Source of the DNA: Monodelphis domestica
Lineage: Eukaryota > Chordata > Mammalia > Didelphimorphia > Didelphidae
Length of the DNA stretch: 64,000 nt
Assembly: GCF_027887165.1 (NCBI RefSeq)
Contig: NC_077232.1
Coordinates: forward strand, 16,863,755 to 16,927,754
Reading direction: 5' to 3'
The notes below the pieces were generated by a model, which was given only the letters and a program-made list of their open reading frames with translations, was not told where the DNA came from and did no database searches. The translations under genes were made by a program, and so were the position numbers. Positions 46,425 to 58,655 of this stretch are shown piece by piece (the stretch's first letter is position 1; every line of letters begins with the position of its first letter).

Positions 46425-49400
46425 GTGACAATCATAACTTTGAATGGGATGAACTTACCCATAAAACATAGACAAATAGGAGAGTGGATTAGAATCCAAA
46501 ATCCTACCATATGTTGTCTGCAAGAAACACACCAGAAGTGGGTAGATATTCAAAAGCTCAGAATTAAAGGTTGGAGCAAGACCTATTGGGCCTCAACTGA
46601 TAGAAGGAAGGTAGGAGTTGCAATTATGATATCTGACAAAGCCAAAGTAAAAATAGACCTGATTAAAAGAGATAGGGAAGGTAAAAACATCCCGATAAAA
46701 GGGAGTATAGACAATGAGGAAATATCAATAATTAACATGTATGCACCAAATGGTATAGCACCCAAATTCCTAATGGAGAAACTAGAAGAATTGAAAGAGA
46801 AAATATATAGTAAAACTATACTAGGGGGAGACCTGAACCTACAGCTATCAAATTTAGATAAATCAAATAAAAAATAAATAAGAAAGAGATAAAAGAGGTG
46901 AATGAAATCTTATAAAATTTGGAGTTAATAGATATGTGAAGAAAAATAAATAAGGACAAAAAGGAATACACCTGTGAATCTTAAAAATTCTCAGACTCTA
47001 CTTTAGAAGATTTGGTTAAGCTATTCCCCGTTTAAACAATGAAGGTACTTGGTCAGGAATGTATTGGGAACTTTAACATTACTCCACCCATACTTAGACT
47101 GTGCCCTCGGGGAAGAAAAAGTTGTAAACTCCTTACTGAACAATGAAAAAGTCCCTAACTCATACTTATATCCCTTAAGCTAGGTCTATTTTTAGATCTA
47201 ATACAAAAGGGTGCTAAGTACCTATAAAGGTTAAATTAATCACTAAAAGGTCAAGCAACTTACAAAAGGGCAAGGTTAGCAAAGAGATGTAAAATACTCA
47301 GAAGATATAATCTAATCAGAGAAGGTGAGAACTAAAGAAAATATGAATTAAGGATGGTCAGTCCTATGGAAAACGTCTACTGTGATTGGTAGATGTGAAA
47401 ATTTAGGGGAGGTGACACAAGAGAAAAATTTCTTTAAAAGGAAGCTGGAGGTGGAATTTTTTTAGTTCAGCTTTGGAAGCTGAAATGGAGGTCAGGAGTC
47501 AGAGGAGGCTTTTGGGTCTCTGAACACTAGAATTTTGATTGGAAAGATCTTGTGGTGAGTGATTAAAGACTGACTTAGTTTCTCTCTTAAAGAGAAAAGG
47601 CCTAGGCCATTGGCATAGGCCCTAGCCTTTTCTTACTATTTCCTCTTACTCTGTCTCTTTCCCTTTCCTTAATTCCTTTATTTGTATTAATTAAAATCTC
47701 CAGAAAACCCAGCTGACTTGGGTATTTCATATTTGGGAATTTTCCCATGGTGACCACTTATTTTTAATATAAAATCAAGATGCTAAAATTATTTTTATAA
47801 TTTTGGCAATTCCCAGTCTTGAAACCCACACTTTCATGGTCACACTTCTTTTCAGCAGCACATGGTACATTCACAAAGATTGACCATATACTAGGCCATA
47901 AAAACATGGTATACAAATGCAAAAAAGCAGAAATAATAAATGCAATCTTTTCAGATCATAAGGCAATAAAAATAATGATCAGTAAGGGTACATGGAGAGC
48001 CAAATCAAAAATTAATTGGAAATTAAATAATATGATTCTCTAAAATTGGTTAGAGAACAAATCATAGAAACAATTAATAATTTCATTGAAGACAATAACA
48101 ATGATAAGACATCCTTTCAAACCATATGGGATGCAGTCAAAGCAGTATTAAGGGGAAAATTTATATCCTCGAGCTAATATATTAACAAATTAGGGAGGGC
48201 AGAGGTTAATGAATTGGACATGCAAATCAAAAAAAAACTTGAAAGCGAACAAATTAAAACCCCCCAGAAGAAAATCAAATTAGAGATCCTAAAAATTAAG
48301 GGAGAAATTAATAAAATCAAAATTGACAGAACCATTGAACTAATAAATAAGACTAGAAGCTGGTATTTTGAAAAAACAAACAAAATAGACAAAGTACTGG
48401 TCAATCTAATTATAAAAAGGAAAGAAGAAAACCAAATTAACAGTATCACAGATGAAAAGGGGAACCTCACTTCCAATGAAGAGGAATTTAAGGCAATCAT
48501 TAAAAACTATTTTGCCCAACCACATGGCAATAAACATACCAAACTAGGTGATATGAATGAATATTTACAAAAATATAAATTGGCTAGATTAACAGAAGAA
48601 GAAATAGAATTCTTAAACAATCCCATATTGGAAGAAGAAATTGAATAGGCCATCAAAGAACTCCCTAAGAAAAAATCCCCAGGGCCTGATGGATTCACAA
48701 GTGAATTCTATCAAACTTTCATAGAACAGTTAATCCCAATACTATACAAACTATTTGACATAATAAGCAAAGAGGGCGTTCTACCAAATTCCTTTTATGA
48801 CACAAATATGGTACTGATTCCAAAGCCAGGCAGGTCAAAATTGGAGAAAGAAAACTACAGACCAATTTCCTTAATGAAGATAGATGCAAAAATATTAAAC
48901 AGGATACTAGCAAAAAGACTCCAGCAAGTGATCAGGAGGATTATTCACTATGATCAGGTAGGATTTATACCAGGAATGTAAGGATGGTTCAATATTAGGA
49001 AAACCATCCACATAATTGGCCATATCAACAAGCAAACCAACAAAAACCACATGATTATCTCAATAGATGCAGAAAAAGCCTTTGACAAAATACAACACCC
49101 ATTCCTATTGAAAACACTAGAAAGTATAGGAATAGAAGGGTCTTTCCTAAAAATAATAAACAGTATCTATTTATAACCACCAGCCAACATCATCTGCAAT
49201 GGGGATAAACTAGATGCATTCCCAATAAGATCAGGAGTGAAACAAGGATGCCCATTATCACCTCTATTATTTGACATTGTACTAGAAACACTAGTAGTAG
49301 CAATTAGAGAAGAAAAAGAAATTGAAGGTATTAAAATTGGCAATGAGGAGACCAAGCTATCACTCTTTGCAGATGACATGATGGTCTACGTAAAGAATCC

Positions 49401-50874
49401 TAGAGAATCAACCAAAAAGCTAATCAAAATAATCAACAACTTTAGCAAAGTTGCAGGATACAAAATAAACCCACATAAGTCATCAGCATTTCTATACATC
49501 TCCAACATAGTTCAGCAGCAAAACCTAGAAAGAGAAATCCCATTCAAAATCACCTTAGGCAAAATAAAATACCTAGGAATCTATCTCCCGAGACAAACAC
49601 AGGAACTATATGAACACAACTACAAAACACTTTCCACACAATTAAAACTAGCTCTGAGCAGTTGGAAAAACATTAACTGCTGATGAGTAGGACGAGCTAA
49701 CATAATAAAAATGACCATCCTACCCAAACTTATTTATCTATTTAGTGCTATACCCATTGAACTTCCAAAATATTTCTTTACTGAATTAGAAAAAAACCAT
49801 AACAAAGTTCATTTGGAAGAACAAAAGATCAAGGATACCCAGGGAAATAATGAAAAAATACAAAGGAAAGTGGCCTTGCAGTCCTAGATCTCAAACTATA
49901 TTATAAAGCAATGGTAATCAAAAAAATTTGGTACTGGCTAAGAGACAGAAAGGAGGATCAATGGAATAGACTTGGGGTAAGGGACCTCAGCAAAACAGTC
50001 TATGACAAACCTAAAGAGCCCAGCTTTTGGGACAAAAATCTACTATTTGACAAAAACTACTGGGAAAATTGGAAGGCAGTGTGGGAGAGATTAGCTTTGG
50101 ATCAACACCTCACACCTTACACCAAGATAAACTCAGAATGGGTGATTGACTTGAACATAAAGTAGGAAACTTTAAGTAAATTAGGTGAACACAGAATATT
50201 ATACATGTCAGATCCCTGGGAAGGGAAAGATTTTAAAACCAAGCAAGACTTAGAAAGAGCCACAAAATGTAAAATCAATAAATTTGACTACATTAAATTA
50301 AAAAGTTTTTGTACAAACAAAACCAATGTAACCAAAATCAGAAGGGAAATAACAAATTGGGAAACAATATTCATAACAAAAACCTCTGACAAAGGTTTAA
50401 TTACTCAAATTTACAGAGAACTAAACCAATTGTACAAAAAATCAAGTCATTCACCAATTGATAAATGGGTAAGGGACATGAACAGGCAATTTTCAGTTAA
50501 AGAAATCAAAACTATTAATAAGCACATGAAGAAGTGTTCTAAATCTCTTATAATCAGAGAGATGCAAATCAAAACAACTCTGAGGTATCACCTCACACCC
50601 AGCAGATTGGCTAACATGAAAGCTATGTGGCAAAGTAGGGACATTAATTCATTGCTGGTGGAGTTGTGATTCTGGAGGGCAATTTGGAACTATGTGCAAA
50701 GGGCTTCAAAAAGAGTATCTGCCCTTTGATCCAGCCATAGCACTGCTGGGTTTGTACCCCAAAGAGATAATAAGGAAAAAGACTTGTATAAGAATATTCA
50801 TACCTGTGCTCTTTGTGGTGGCAAAAAATTGGAAAATGAGGAATTGGAAAAATTCCCCTTCAATTGGGGAATAG
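46425..50874 (+). pseudogene. L1 ORF2 (broken, LTR-interrupted)
   Basis: ORF2 in active L1 encodes endonuclease and reverse transcriptase. Visible pieces: endonuclease (46425-46877, TIITLNGMNLP, NPTICCLQETH, GGDLNLQLSNLD), then the solo LTR, the rest of the endonuclease (around 47845-48040, HGTFTKIDHILGHK), a linker (48214-48648), the reverse-transcriptase core (48650-49683, CPLSPLLFDIVLE and [14 protein letters not shown] with the catalytic FADD block), and the C-terminal part (49911-50874, ending VAKNWKMRN). At least four frame changes and several stops. Not functional. Confidence 0.88.
46973..47842. mobile_element. Solo LTR inside L1 ORF2
   Basis: An 870-bp block starting TGTGAATC and ending ATGGTCA, inserted between GGAATACACC and CACTTCTTTTCAG, where uninterrupted L1 copies read straight through. 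CACC at 46969-46972 and CACT at 47843-47846 form a 4-base duplication with one change. TG...CA ends, no coding capacity and short duplication indicate a solo LTR. A TTTAAAAGG box near 47435 and AATTAAA near 47690 could be its promoter and polyadenylation signals. Confidence 0.8.
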
Positions 50875-51639
50875 CTGAACAAATTATGATATATGTTTGG
50901 TGATGGAATACTATTGTGCTAAAAAGAATAATAAAGTAGAGGAATTCCATGGGGACTGGAACAACCTTCAGGAAGTGATGCAGAGTGAGAGGAGCAGGAC
51001 CAGAACATTATACATAGAGACTGATACACTGTGGTACAATCGAATGTAATGGACTCCTCCATTAGTGGTAATGCATTGATCTTGAACAACCCGGAGGGAT
51101 ACAGGAGAAAAAACACTAACCACATTCAGAGGAAAAGCTGTGTGGGTGAAAACACCAAAGAAAAACAACTGCTCAATGACATGGGTCGAAGGGGATAATT
51201 GGGGATATATACTCTAAATGAACATCCTAGTGCATATACCAAAATCATGGAAATGGGTTCTCATCAAGGACACATGCAATACCCAGTGGAATTGTGTGTC
51301 GGCTATGGGAAGGGATGGGGGAGGGGAGGGAGGAATAAGAAAATTATTTTTGTAACCAAGGAATAATGTTTGAAATTGATCAAATTAAAAAAAAATAAAG
51401 ATTGATGTAAAGACTTTTGTCATAATTGTAAAAGAAAGCAACCCATATGACTCATCTGAAATGGGCTCCATACTAATCAACTAATTATTGTTTTAATGTT
51501 CTTTTGACTGTACAACTACTTGGCAGGATTTGTGGGACATTTCAGCCAGTTCAATATAATTCAGATGCCATCTGCCAAAATATCTTCCTTTACCTCTGTC
51601 TGATGCCATTGCCTCACTCTTTTGCAAGGCTAAACTCTC

Positions 51640-52270
51640 TACCTATTCAAATAATCTCATTTCATGCTGGCTTCTACAAAAAATAACTTTTTAAAAATTT
51701 ATGTCTACTGTGCCACTTCTTTTCAGTCTCTGCCTATCTCCTGTATCATTTTCTACTGCTCACACACATGTTTATTTTCTTCAACTTCACAAAACTCATT
51801 TAATCCTTCTTTTCTCCAATATCTGCCATCTCACATTGATTCTGCTATTTGTAGATACATTCTTTGAAAAGGAAGTCTTTAGTAGATGCCTCCACTTCCT
51901 TTCCTTTCCTTTTATACCTAAGCTTCTGATCTTAACATTCCACTGAAACCGCTCTCACCAAAGTTACTAGTAATCCCTGATTTCCAAATCCAATGATTTT
52001 TTTTCTTAATCTTCATACTCCTTGATCTCTCTGAAGCCTTTGACACTATTGATCACCATCTTCCCTTTGCTGTTCTCTCCTCTGTGAACTTTTAGAATAT
52101 CACACTCTCTTGGCTCTCCATCTCTACTACCTATCTGATTCTCTGTCTCCTTTGCTGACTCCTCATCTAGATCATGTCCTCTAATTTTAGGTGTCTCCGG
52201 ATTTTGTTCTGGGTCCTCTTCTCTTTTCCCCATATACTACTTTACTTGTTCTCATCAGATCCCATTAATT
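51640..52270 (+). mobile_element. L2-like LINE, reverse-transcriptase part
   Basis: Plus-strand frames give FEKEVFSRCLHFLSF, then a segment around 52010-52060 reading close to LDLSEAFDTIDHHLP, which corresponds to a core reverse-transcriptase block of the L2/CR1 group. Stops and frameshifts throughout. Inferred to be the right half of the L2 that begins near 40400. Confidence 0.68.
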
Positions 52271-52312
52271 GAATTACCATCTCAGTGTTGATAATTTTCA
52301 AAACAATATTCC

Positions 52313-52410
52313 TTAAAGCAGTTAGGTGGCTTAGAGAACACACAGCCAAAGCTGGAGATTGGAGGACCTGGGTTCAAATCTGGCTTCAGATACTTCTTAG
52401 ATATGTGAAG
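52313..52410 (+). repeat. tRNA-derived SINE head fragment
   Basis: Plus-strand GCAGTTAGGTGGCTTAGAG followed by GGACCTGGGTTCAAATCTGG, an A-box and B-box arrangement similar to the head of CORE-SINEs. The 3' part is lost. Confidence 0.6.
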
Positions 52411-53121
52411 ATATACCCAGGCACCCAAGACAACCATTGCCTTGGTTCCTCAAGTTCTACTTCCTTTGTCTTCTCTTTTCATTTCAAATGAGCCCCACAA
52501 AATTCCATTGCCTCTCACTCTGAAATGCTCTGAATCTGAAAAGCTGGTCTTAAAACATGGAAAGTCCTGTTCTAAATTAGGCTGGTTGCAATGAGTCAAT
52601 ATTTAATGTCTTCTGTGTATCTGGTATTGTCTCAAGTACTGAAGATACAAAAAAAGGGTATAGACAGTCAATGCTCTCAAGCACCTCACAGTTTAATAGA
52701 ATTAGTTGAAAACAGCTTCTATTTTGACAAAAAAATAGAGGTTCCCTCTTCTGAGGTATTTCCTACATAACCTCCATTCCTGGCCCTGAAGACTGCTTTC
52801 CCTGCTGTGCTAACATGAAAAAGAGTGACAAGGCTCTGTCTGCTGGGCTATTGTGATTTTATGCTGATGGCTCTCTGTTTCATGTTTCTGTCTACTCCTT
52901 GTCAAGGAAGTCCCTTGACCAGAGCACTGGCAAGTTAAACAGGGACCATCTCCTAGGGAATGTTTGAAAATAGAGAGTTCTAAATTCTAGTTTTGGACTA
53001 ATGAGGAAATTACTGAACTGGTCTAAATTTTAATGTCCTCTGTAAAATGATGGGGCTGCACTAGATTTTCTCTAAAGATTCATGCAACACCTGACATTAA
53101 TGACTGTTTTGAATTTTTCAG

Positions 53122-53241
53122 ATGGCTGGTTTTCAAATATCTTTTTCTGGATAGTGACATGGATTGTGTCTATGGTCATCCTTGTAATCATTATGCTTTT
53201 CATCATCGTTTTTCTGAGTTGTAAGCTCAAAAAAGCCAAAG
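53122..53241 (+). CDS. Gene B transmembrane exon
   Basis: Exon of 120 nt, phase 1 to phase 1, between GAATTTTTCAG and GTAAAT. It encodes DGWFSNIFFWIVTWIVSMV, continuing in a strongly hydrophobic helix rich in I, L, V and F, then FLSCKLKKAK, a basic stop-transfer end. Length, phase and place after the IgC exon match the transmembrane exon of gene A (117 nt). It is 13.7 kb after the IgC exon. No stem or B30.2 exon was found in the remaining 10.7 kb, which is almost all L1, so those exons lie further right or are absent. Confidence 0.8.
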
Positions 53242-53369
53242 GTAAATATTTGCAGAGGATGGATTGTTCTAGCACAAAATGGAACACAGAGCAACTGGTA
53301 TAAAGAAGGCTCAATGAGGGTACTCCCTCTGATAGGGCAGGTTGGCACCTTCTAGGCAACTTATAGCCA

Positions 53370-55125
53370 TTCTATATAGTCCAAATTATTCATTTTACAT
53401 CTTAGAAGGTGCTCCATCTGTTGTTTGGTCATAAATTCTTCCCTTCTCCAAGATATGACAGATAAACTATGCTATGTCTCCCTAATTTACTTATAATATC
53501 ACCCTTTATGTCTAAATTATAAACCCATTTTGACCTTCTCTTGGTATACAGTGTGAGATATTTGTCTATATCTAATTTTTGTCATATTGTTTTTCAGGTT
53601 TCTGAAAAGTTTTTGTCAAATAGTGAGTTCTTATCCCCCACACTAGAACCTTTGGTTTTATCACATATTAGATAGCTAAAGTTATTTACCCCATACCTAT
53701 TCCATTGATCCACCATTCTATTTCTTAGCCAGTACCTGATTATGATTTTTGCTATTTTTTTAGTTCTATAAAATAATTTTTGGTAGTTTGATTGGTATGG
53801 CACTGAAGAAGTAAATTAATTAGGTATTGACATTTTTATTATATTTGCTCAGCCTATCCATGAGCAATCAACATTTCCCCAGTTACTTAGATCTGAGTTT
53901 ATTTGTGGGAAAAGTGTTTTGTAATTGGGTCCATATAATTCCTGGGTTTGTCTTGGCAAGTAGATTCACAAGTATTTTCTACTGTCTAGAGTTATTTTAA
54001 ATGGAATTTCTTTTTCTATCTCTTGCTGCTGGACTTTGTTGGCAAAGTATAAAAATTTATGTGATTTATGTAGATTTATTTTGTATCCTACAACTTTACT
54101 AATTTTATTAATTAAACCACTTTTTTAGTTGATTCTCTAGTATTTTCTAAATATGCTATCATTTTATATGCAAAGATAGGTTAGTTTCTTAATTGCTTAC
54201 TTTCATTCTTTCAATTTCTTTTTCTTCTCTTATTGCTAAAGCTAATATTTCTAGTACAACATTAAACAATAGTGGTGAATAATGAGCATCCTTGCTGCAA
54301 ACTTGATCTGATTGGGAAAGCTTCTAACTTATCTCCATTGAAGATCACACTTACTGGTATTTTTAGATACTAGTTATTATTATAAGGAAAGGTTTGTTTT
54401 CTAGTATTATTTAATAGGAATGGGTGTTATATTCTGTCAAAGGCCTTTTCTGCATGTATTGAGATAATCATGTGATTTATGTTAGTTTGGTTATTGATAT
54501 GGTCAATTATGCTGATAGTTTTTCTATTAAATCAAGTTCTAATTCCTGATATAAATCCCACCTGGTCTCAGTGAATAATCCTTGTGATATATTTTAATCT
54601 CTTGATCAACATTTTAATTAACATTTTTGCATCTGTGTTTATTAATAAAATTGCTCTATAATTTTCTTTTTCTGTTTTTGATATTCCTGGCTTATTTATC
54701 AACACAATACTTGTATCATAAAAAGAATTTCATAGGACTCCTCTATTTGCAAAATTGTTTATATAATATTGGAATTAATTGCTCTTTAAATGTCTGATAG
54801 AATTCACTTGTGAATCAATTTTGCCCTGCAGGTTTTTTCTTAGGGAGTTCATTGATGATTTCTTCAATTTCTTTCCTGTGATTGGATTATTTATATTCTA
54901 TTTCCTCCCCTGTTAATCTAGGCAATTTATACTTTTGTAAATATTCATCCATTTCACTTAGATTTTTAGATTTATTGTCATGTAATTGGACAAAATAGTT
55001 CTTGATAATGGCTTTAATTCCCTCTTTATTGGAAGTGAATTCACCCTTTTCATTTTTGATGCTGTTAATTTGATTTTCTTCTTCCCTTTAAAAAATCAAA
55101 TTAACAAGTGATCTAACTATTTTCC
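53370..55125 (-). mobile_element. L1 ORF2 fragment, minus strand
   Basis: Minus-strand L1 ORF2 sequence (a frame at 53594-53803 reads IIRYWLRNRMVDQWNRYGV and NSLFDKNFSE). It begins inside the C-terminal part of ORF2, without the 3' untranslated region or poly(A), and ends in the reverse-transcriptase linker where another L1 3' end starts. Many stops. Hence a remnant trimmed on the 3' side. Confidence 0.75.
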
Positions 55126-57474
55126 ACCACATTATTTAGTTTATTTTTTTTAGAATATTTTCCCATGGTTAATGATTCATATTCTCTCCCTCCCCTCTTC
55201 TCTTCTCCATCCCATACCTGACAAGCAATTCCACCAGTTTAAAAGGTCTTATTACTCAAAAGCTATTTCCATATTGTTTATATTTATAATAGAATAACCT
55301 TTTAAAAATCAGAACACAAATCATATACCCATATAACCAAGTGATAAAGCATAAGTTTTTATTTTGTGTTTCTACTCCCATAGTTCTTTCTCTACATGTG
55401 GATAGCATTATTTATCATAAATTCCATGGGATTGTTCTTGATTATTACATTGCTATTAGTAGCAGAGTCTATTACATTACATCGTTACCCAATGTTTCCC
55501 TTTCTGTGTACAATATTGTGGTTCTGCTCATTTAACTCTGCATCAGTTCATAGAGGTCTTTCCAGTTCATATAGAAATCAAGCAGTTCATCATTTCTTAT
55601 AGCACAATAATATTTCATCACCATCATATACCACAATTTGTTCAGCCATTCCCCCATGCCCCCTTGTTTTACAATTTTTTGCCACCACAAAAAGCACAAT
55701 TATAAATATTTTTGTAGAAATCTCTTTGGAGTACAAACCCAGTAGTGGTATAGCTGGATCAAAGGACATATTCTTGTTTGAAGCACTCTGATCATAATTC
55801 CACATTGCCTTCCAGAATGATTGGATCAATTCACAACTCCACCAGCACTGCATTAGTGTCCCAATTTTGCAACATCCCCTGCAACTTGATTATTTTCCTT
55901 TACTGTCATATTGGTCAATTTTCCAGATGTGAGGCAGTGCCTCAGAGTTGCTTTACTTTGCATTTCTCTAATTAGGAGGGACTTAGAACCCTTTTTAATG
56001 CGATTATTTATAATTTTGACTTCTTCATCTGAAAATTACCTATTCATATCCCTTGACCATTTGTCAATTGGGGAATGACTTCATTTCTTGACTTAATTCT
56101 TTATATATTTGGGAATTTTGACCTTTGTCAGAGTATATTGTTATAAAAAATTTTTGCAATTTATTGCTTCCCTTCTAATTTTGCTTGCATTGGTTTTGTT
56201 TCTACAAGACATTTTCAAGTTAATATAATCAAACTTATTCATTTTACATCTTATAATGTTCTCTATTTCTTACTTGGTCTTAAATCCCTTCCTTTCCTAT
56301 AGATCTGATAGGTATACTATTCTATGTTCACCTAATTTATTTATGATTTCACTCTTTATATTTAAGTCATTTACCCATTTTGATTTTATCTTGGTATGAG
56401 ATATTGATCTAGACCCAATTTTTCCTGTACTGTTTTCCAATTTTCCCAGCAGTTTTTGTCAAATAGTGAGTTCTTATTCCAAAAACTGGAATCTTTGGGA
56501 TTTTCAAATGTTAGTTTGCTGAGGTAATTAATCCCTTTTCTATTTTGTTGATTCACCAATCTATCTCTTATCCAGTACCATATTGTTTTGATGGTGACTG
56601 TTTTGTAGTACAGTTTAAGATCTGGTACTTCTAGGCCTCCATCTTTCACATTTTTTTTCATTAGTTCCCTTGATGTTCTTTATCTTTTGTTCTTCACCAT
56701 GAACTTTGCTGTAATTTTTTCTAAATCTATAAAAAAGTTTTTTTTGGTAGTTTGATAGGTATGGCACTAAATAAGTAAATAAGTTAGGTAGGATTGTCAT
56801 TTTTATTATATTTCCTCATCCTACTCATGAACATTTATTGTTTTTCCAATTGTTTAGATCTAGTTTTATTTGTGTGAAAAGTGTTTTGTAGTTGTGTTCA
56901 GATAATTTCTCAGTTTGTCTTGCCAGAGAAATCCCCAAATGTTTTATATTGTCTAGGATGATTTTAAATGGAATTTCTCTTTCTAACTCTTGATGCTGAG
57001 TTTTGTTGGAAATAAATCATGCTGATGATTTTTGTGGGTTTATTTTGTATCCTGCAACTTTGATAGAGTTATTATTTCCAACAGCTTTTTAGTTGATTTT
57101 CTAGGATTCTTTAAGTAGACCATCATATCTGTAAAGAGTGATAATGTAGTTTCCTCATCACTTACTTTACTCCCTTCAAATTCCTTTTCTTCTCTAATTG
57201 CTACTGCTAGGATTTATAGTAAAATATTAAATAATAGTGGTAATGATGGGTATCCTTGCTTCACTCCTGATCATATTGGGAAGGCCCCTAACTTATTCCC
57301 ATTGCAGATGATACTTTTTGATGGTTTTATGTAAATATTGTTGATTATTTGAAGAAAGGTCCTTCTATTCCTAAACTTTCTAGGGTTTTCAATGGGAATG
57401 GGCATTGCATTTTTTCAGAAGCTTTCTCTGCATTTATTGAGATAATTATGTGATTTCTGTTCATTTGGTTATTG

Positions 57475-58655
57475 ATATGGTCAGCCATATGGATGATTTT
57501 CCTAATGTTGAACTAACCCTGCATTCCTGGTGTAAATCCTAACTGGTCATAGTGAATAATCTGTGTGATTACTTGCTATAACCATCTCTTTGCTGTATTT
57601 TATTTAAGGTTTTTTGCATCTATGTTCATAAAGGAGATTTGTCTGTAGTTTTCTTTCTCTGTTTTTGTTCTACCTGGCTTGGAAATCAGTACCACATTTG
57701 TGTCATAAAAAGAATTTGGTAAGACTCCTTTGCTTATTTTGTCAAATAGTATTTTTAGTATTAGCATTAGTTGTTCTTTAAATATCTGATAGAATTCACT
57801 TGTGAATCCATCTGGACCAGGTGAATTCTTCTTAGGAAATCAGTCCAGTCACAACTGTGACAGAGAGACAGTTAGAGAGATGGAGGACAAGTATTTTTCT
57901 TCTTTTCTTCTTTCTTCAGTCAGACAATCTTTGCTTGATTAACTCAAGTCCAGACTCAGTCAAAGTCACAAAGGTCTCTCTCACTCTGCCTAAGTCAAGT
58001 AATAACCAGTCTCTCTTGGTCAGGAAAACCCCAAAGAGAGAGAGAGAGAGCAAATTTCTCCCTCCTTTCTTGGTCAGTCAACCTCAGAGAGCAGAGCCAA
58101 AGTCTCAGTTGGTCAGTAATCACAGAGAGCAGAGCCAAAGTCCCCATTTCTTCTCCCTCTCCAGCTTCAACTGCCTCCTCCTGGGAACATTCTGTTTGGA
58201 ATCTTAACTTGATTTTGCAGATCAGGTCCCCAGATTGGTTTCTTGCATGACTTGGCTTGTAAGTCCTCTCTCTCTTCATAACTCTACCACATATGATCAG
58301 CTATATGGATGATTTTCCTAATTTTGAACTAACCTTGCATTACTGGTGTAAATCCTAACCAGTCATAGTGAATAATCTGTGTGATTACCTGCCATAACCA
58401 TCTCTTTGCTAGTATCTTATTTAAGGATTTTGCATCTATGTTCATAAAGGAGATTGGTCTGTAGTTTTCTTTCTCTGCTTTTGTTCTGCCTGGCTTGGAA
58501 ATCAGTACCACATTTGTGTCATAAAAAGAATTTGGTAAGACTCCTTCTTTGCTTATTTTGTCAAATAATTTTTTTAGTATTAGAATTAGTTGTTCCTTAA
58601 ATATCTGATAGAATTCACTTGCAAATTCATCTGATCCAGGTGAATTCTTCTTAGG
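57475..58655 (-). repeat. Duplicated L1 segment flanking the insertion
   Basis: The L1 piece 57475-57836 reappears at 58291-58655. Both copies share private features such as ATAACCATCTCTTTGCT where other L1 copies in the window differ, so they come from one duplication rather than two L1s. Several substitutions and small indels separate them. Confidence 0.8.
57837..58290. mobile_element. Unclassified insertion within the L1
   Basis: A 454-bp block without L1 similarity, containing CTGTGACAGAGAGACAG at the left, a short GA run near 58035, and two related phrases (AGAGAGCAGAGCCAAAGTC at 58085 and 58122). It lies exactly between two copies of the same L1 segment. It may be an LTR fragment; class unknown. 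Confidence 0.5.

Larger units (their letters stand above)
44132..51395 (+). mobile_element. Full-length L1, plus strand, with target-site duplication
   Basis: Complete L1 from a 5' end CTTCTGGGTAAGCATGGTGG to an A-rich 3' end, about 6.4 kb without the LTR it carries. A decayed 20-base duplication flanks it: TAAAGATTGATTTAAGATAC at 44112 and TAAAGATTGATGTAAAGACT at 51396. Order: 5' untranslated region to 44685, ORF1, spacer, ORF2 from about 46425, 3' untranslated region. It lies in the same sense as gene B within its intron. Confidence 0.92.
39410..53121 (+). other. Gene B 13.7-kb intron, mostly nested retroelements
   Basis: The intron between IgC and transmembrane exons. Parts not listed separately: a MIR-like fragment near 39550-39650, a dispersed TTTATTAAGCAC-type repeat at about 39665-39815, plain sequence at 39820-40390, the same type of dispersed repeat at about 52590-52710, and unrecognised sequence at 52720-53121. 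Confidence 0.6.
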
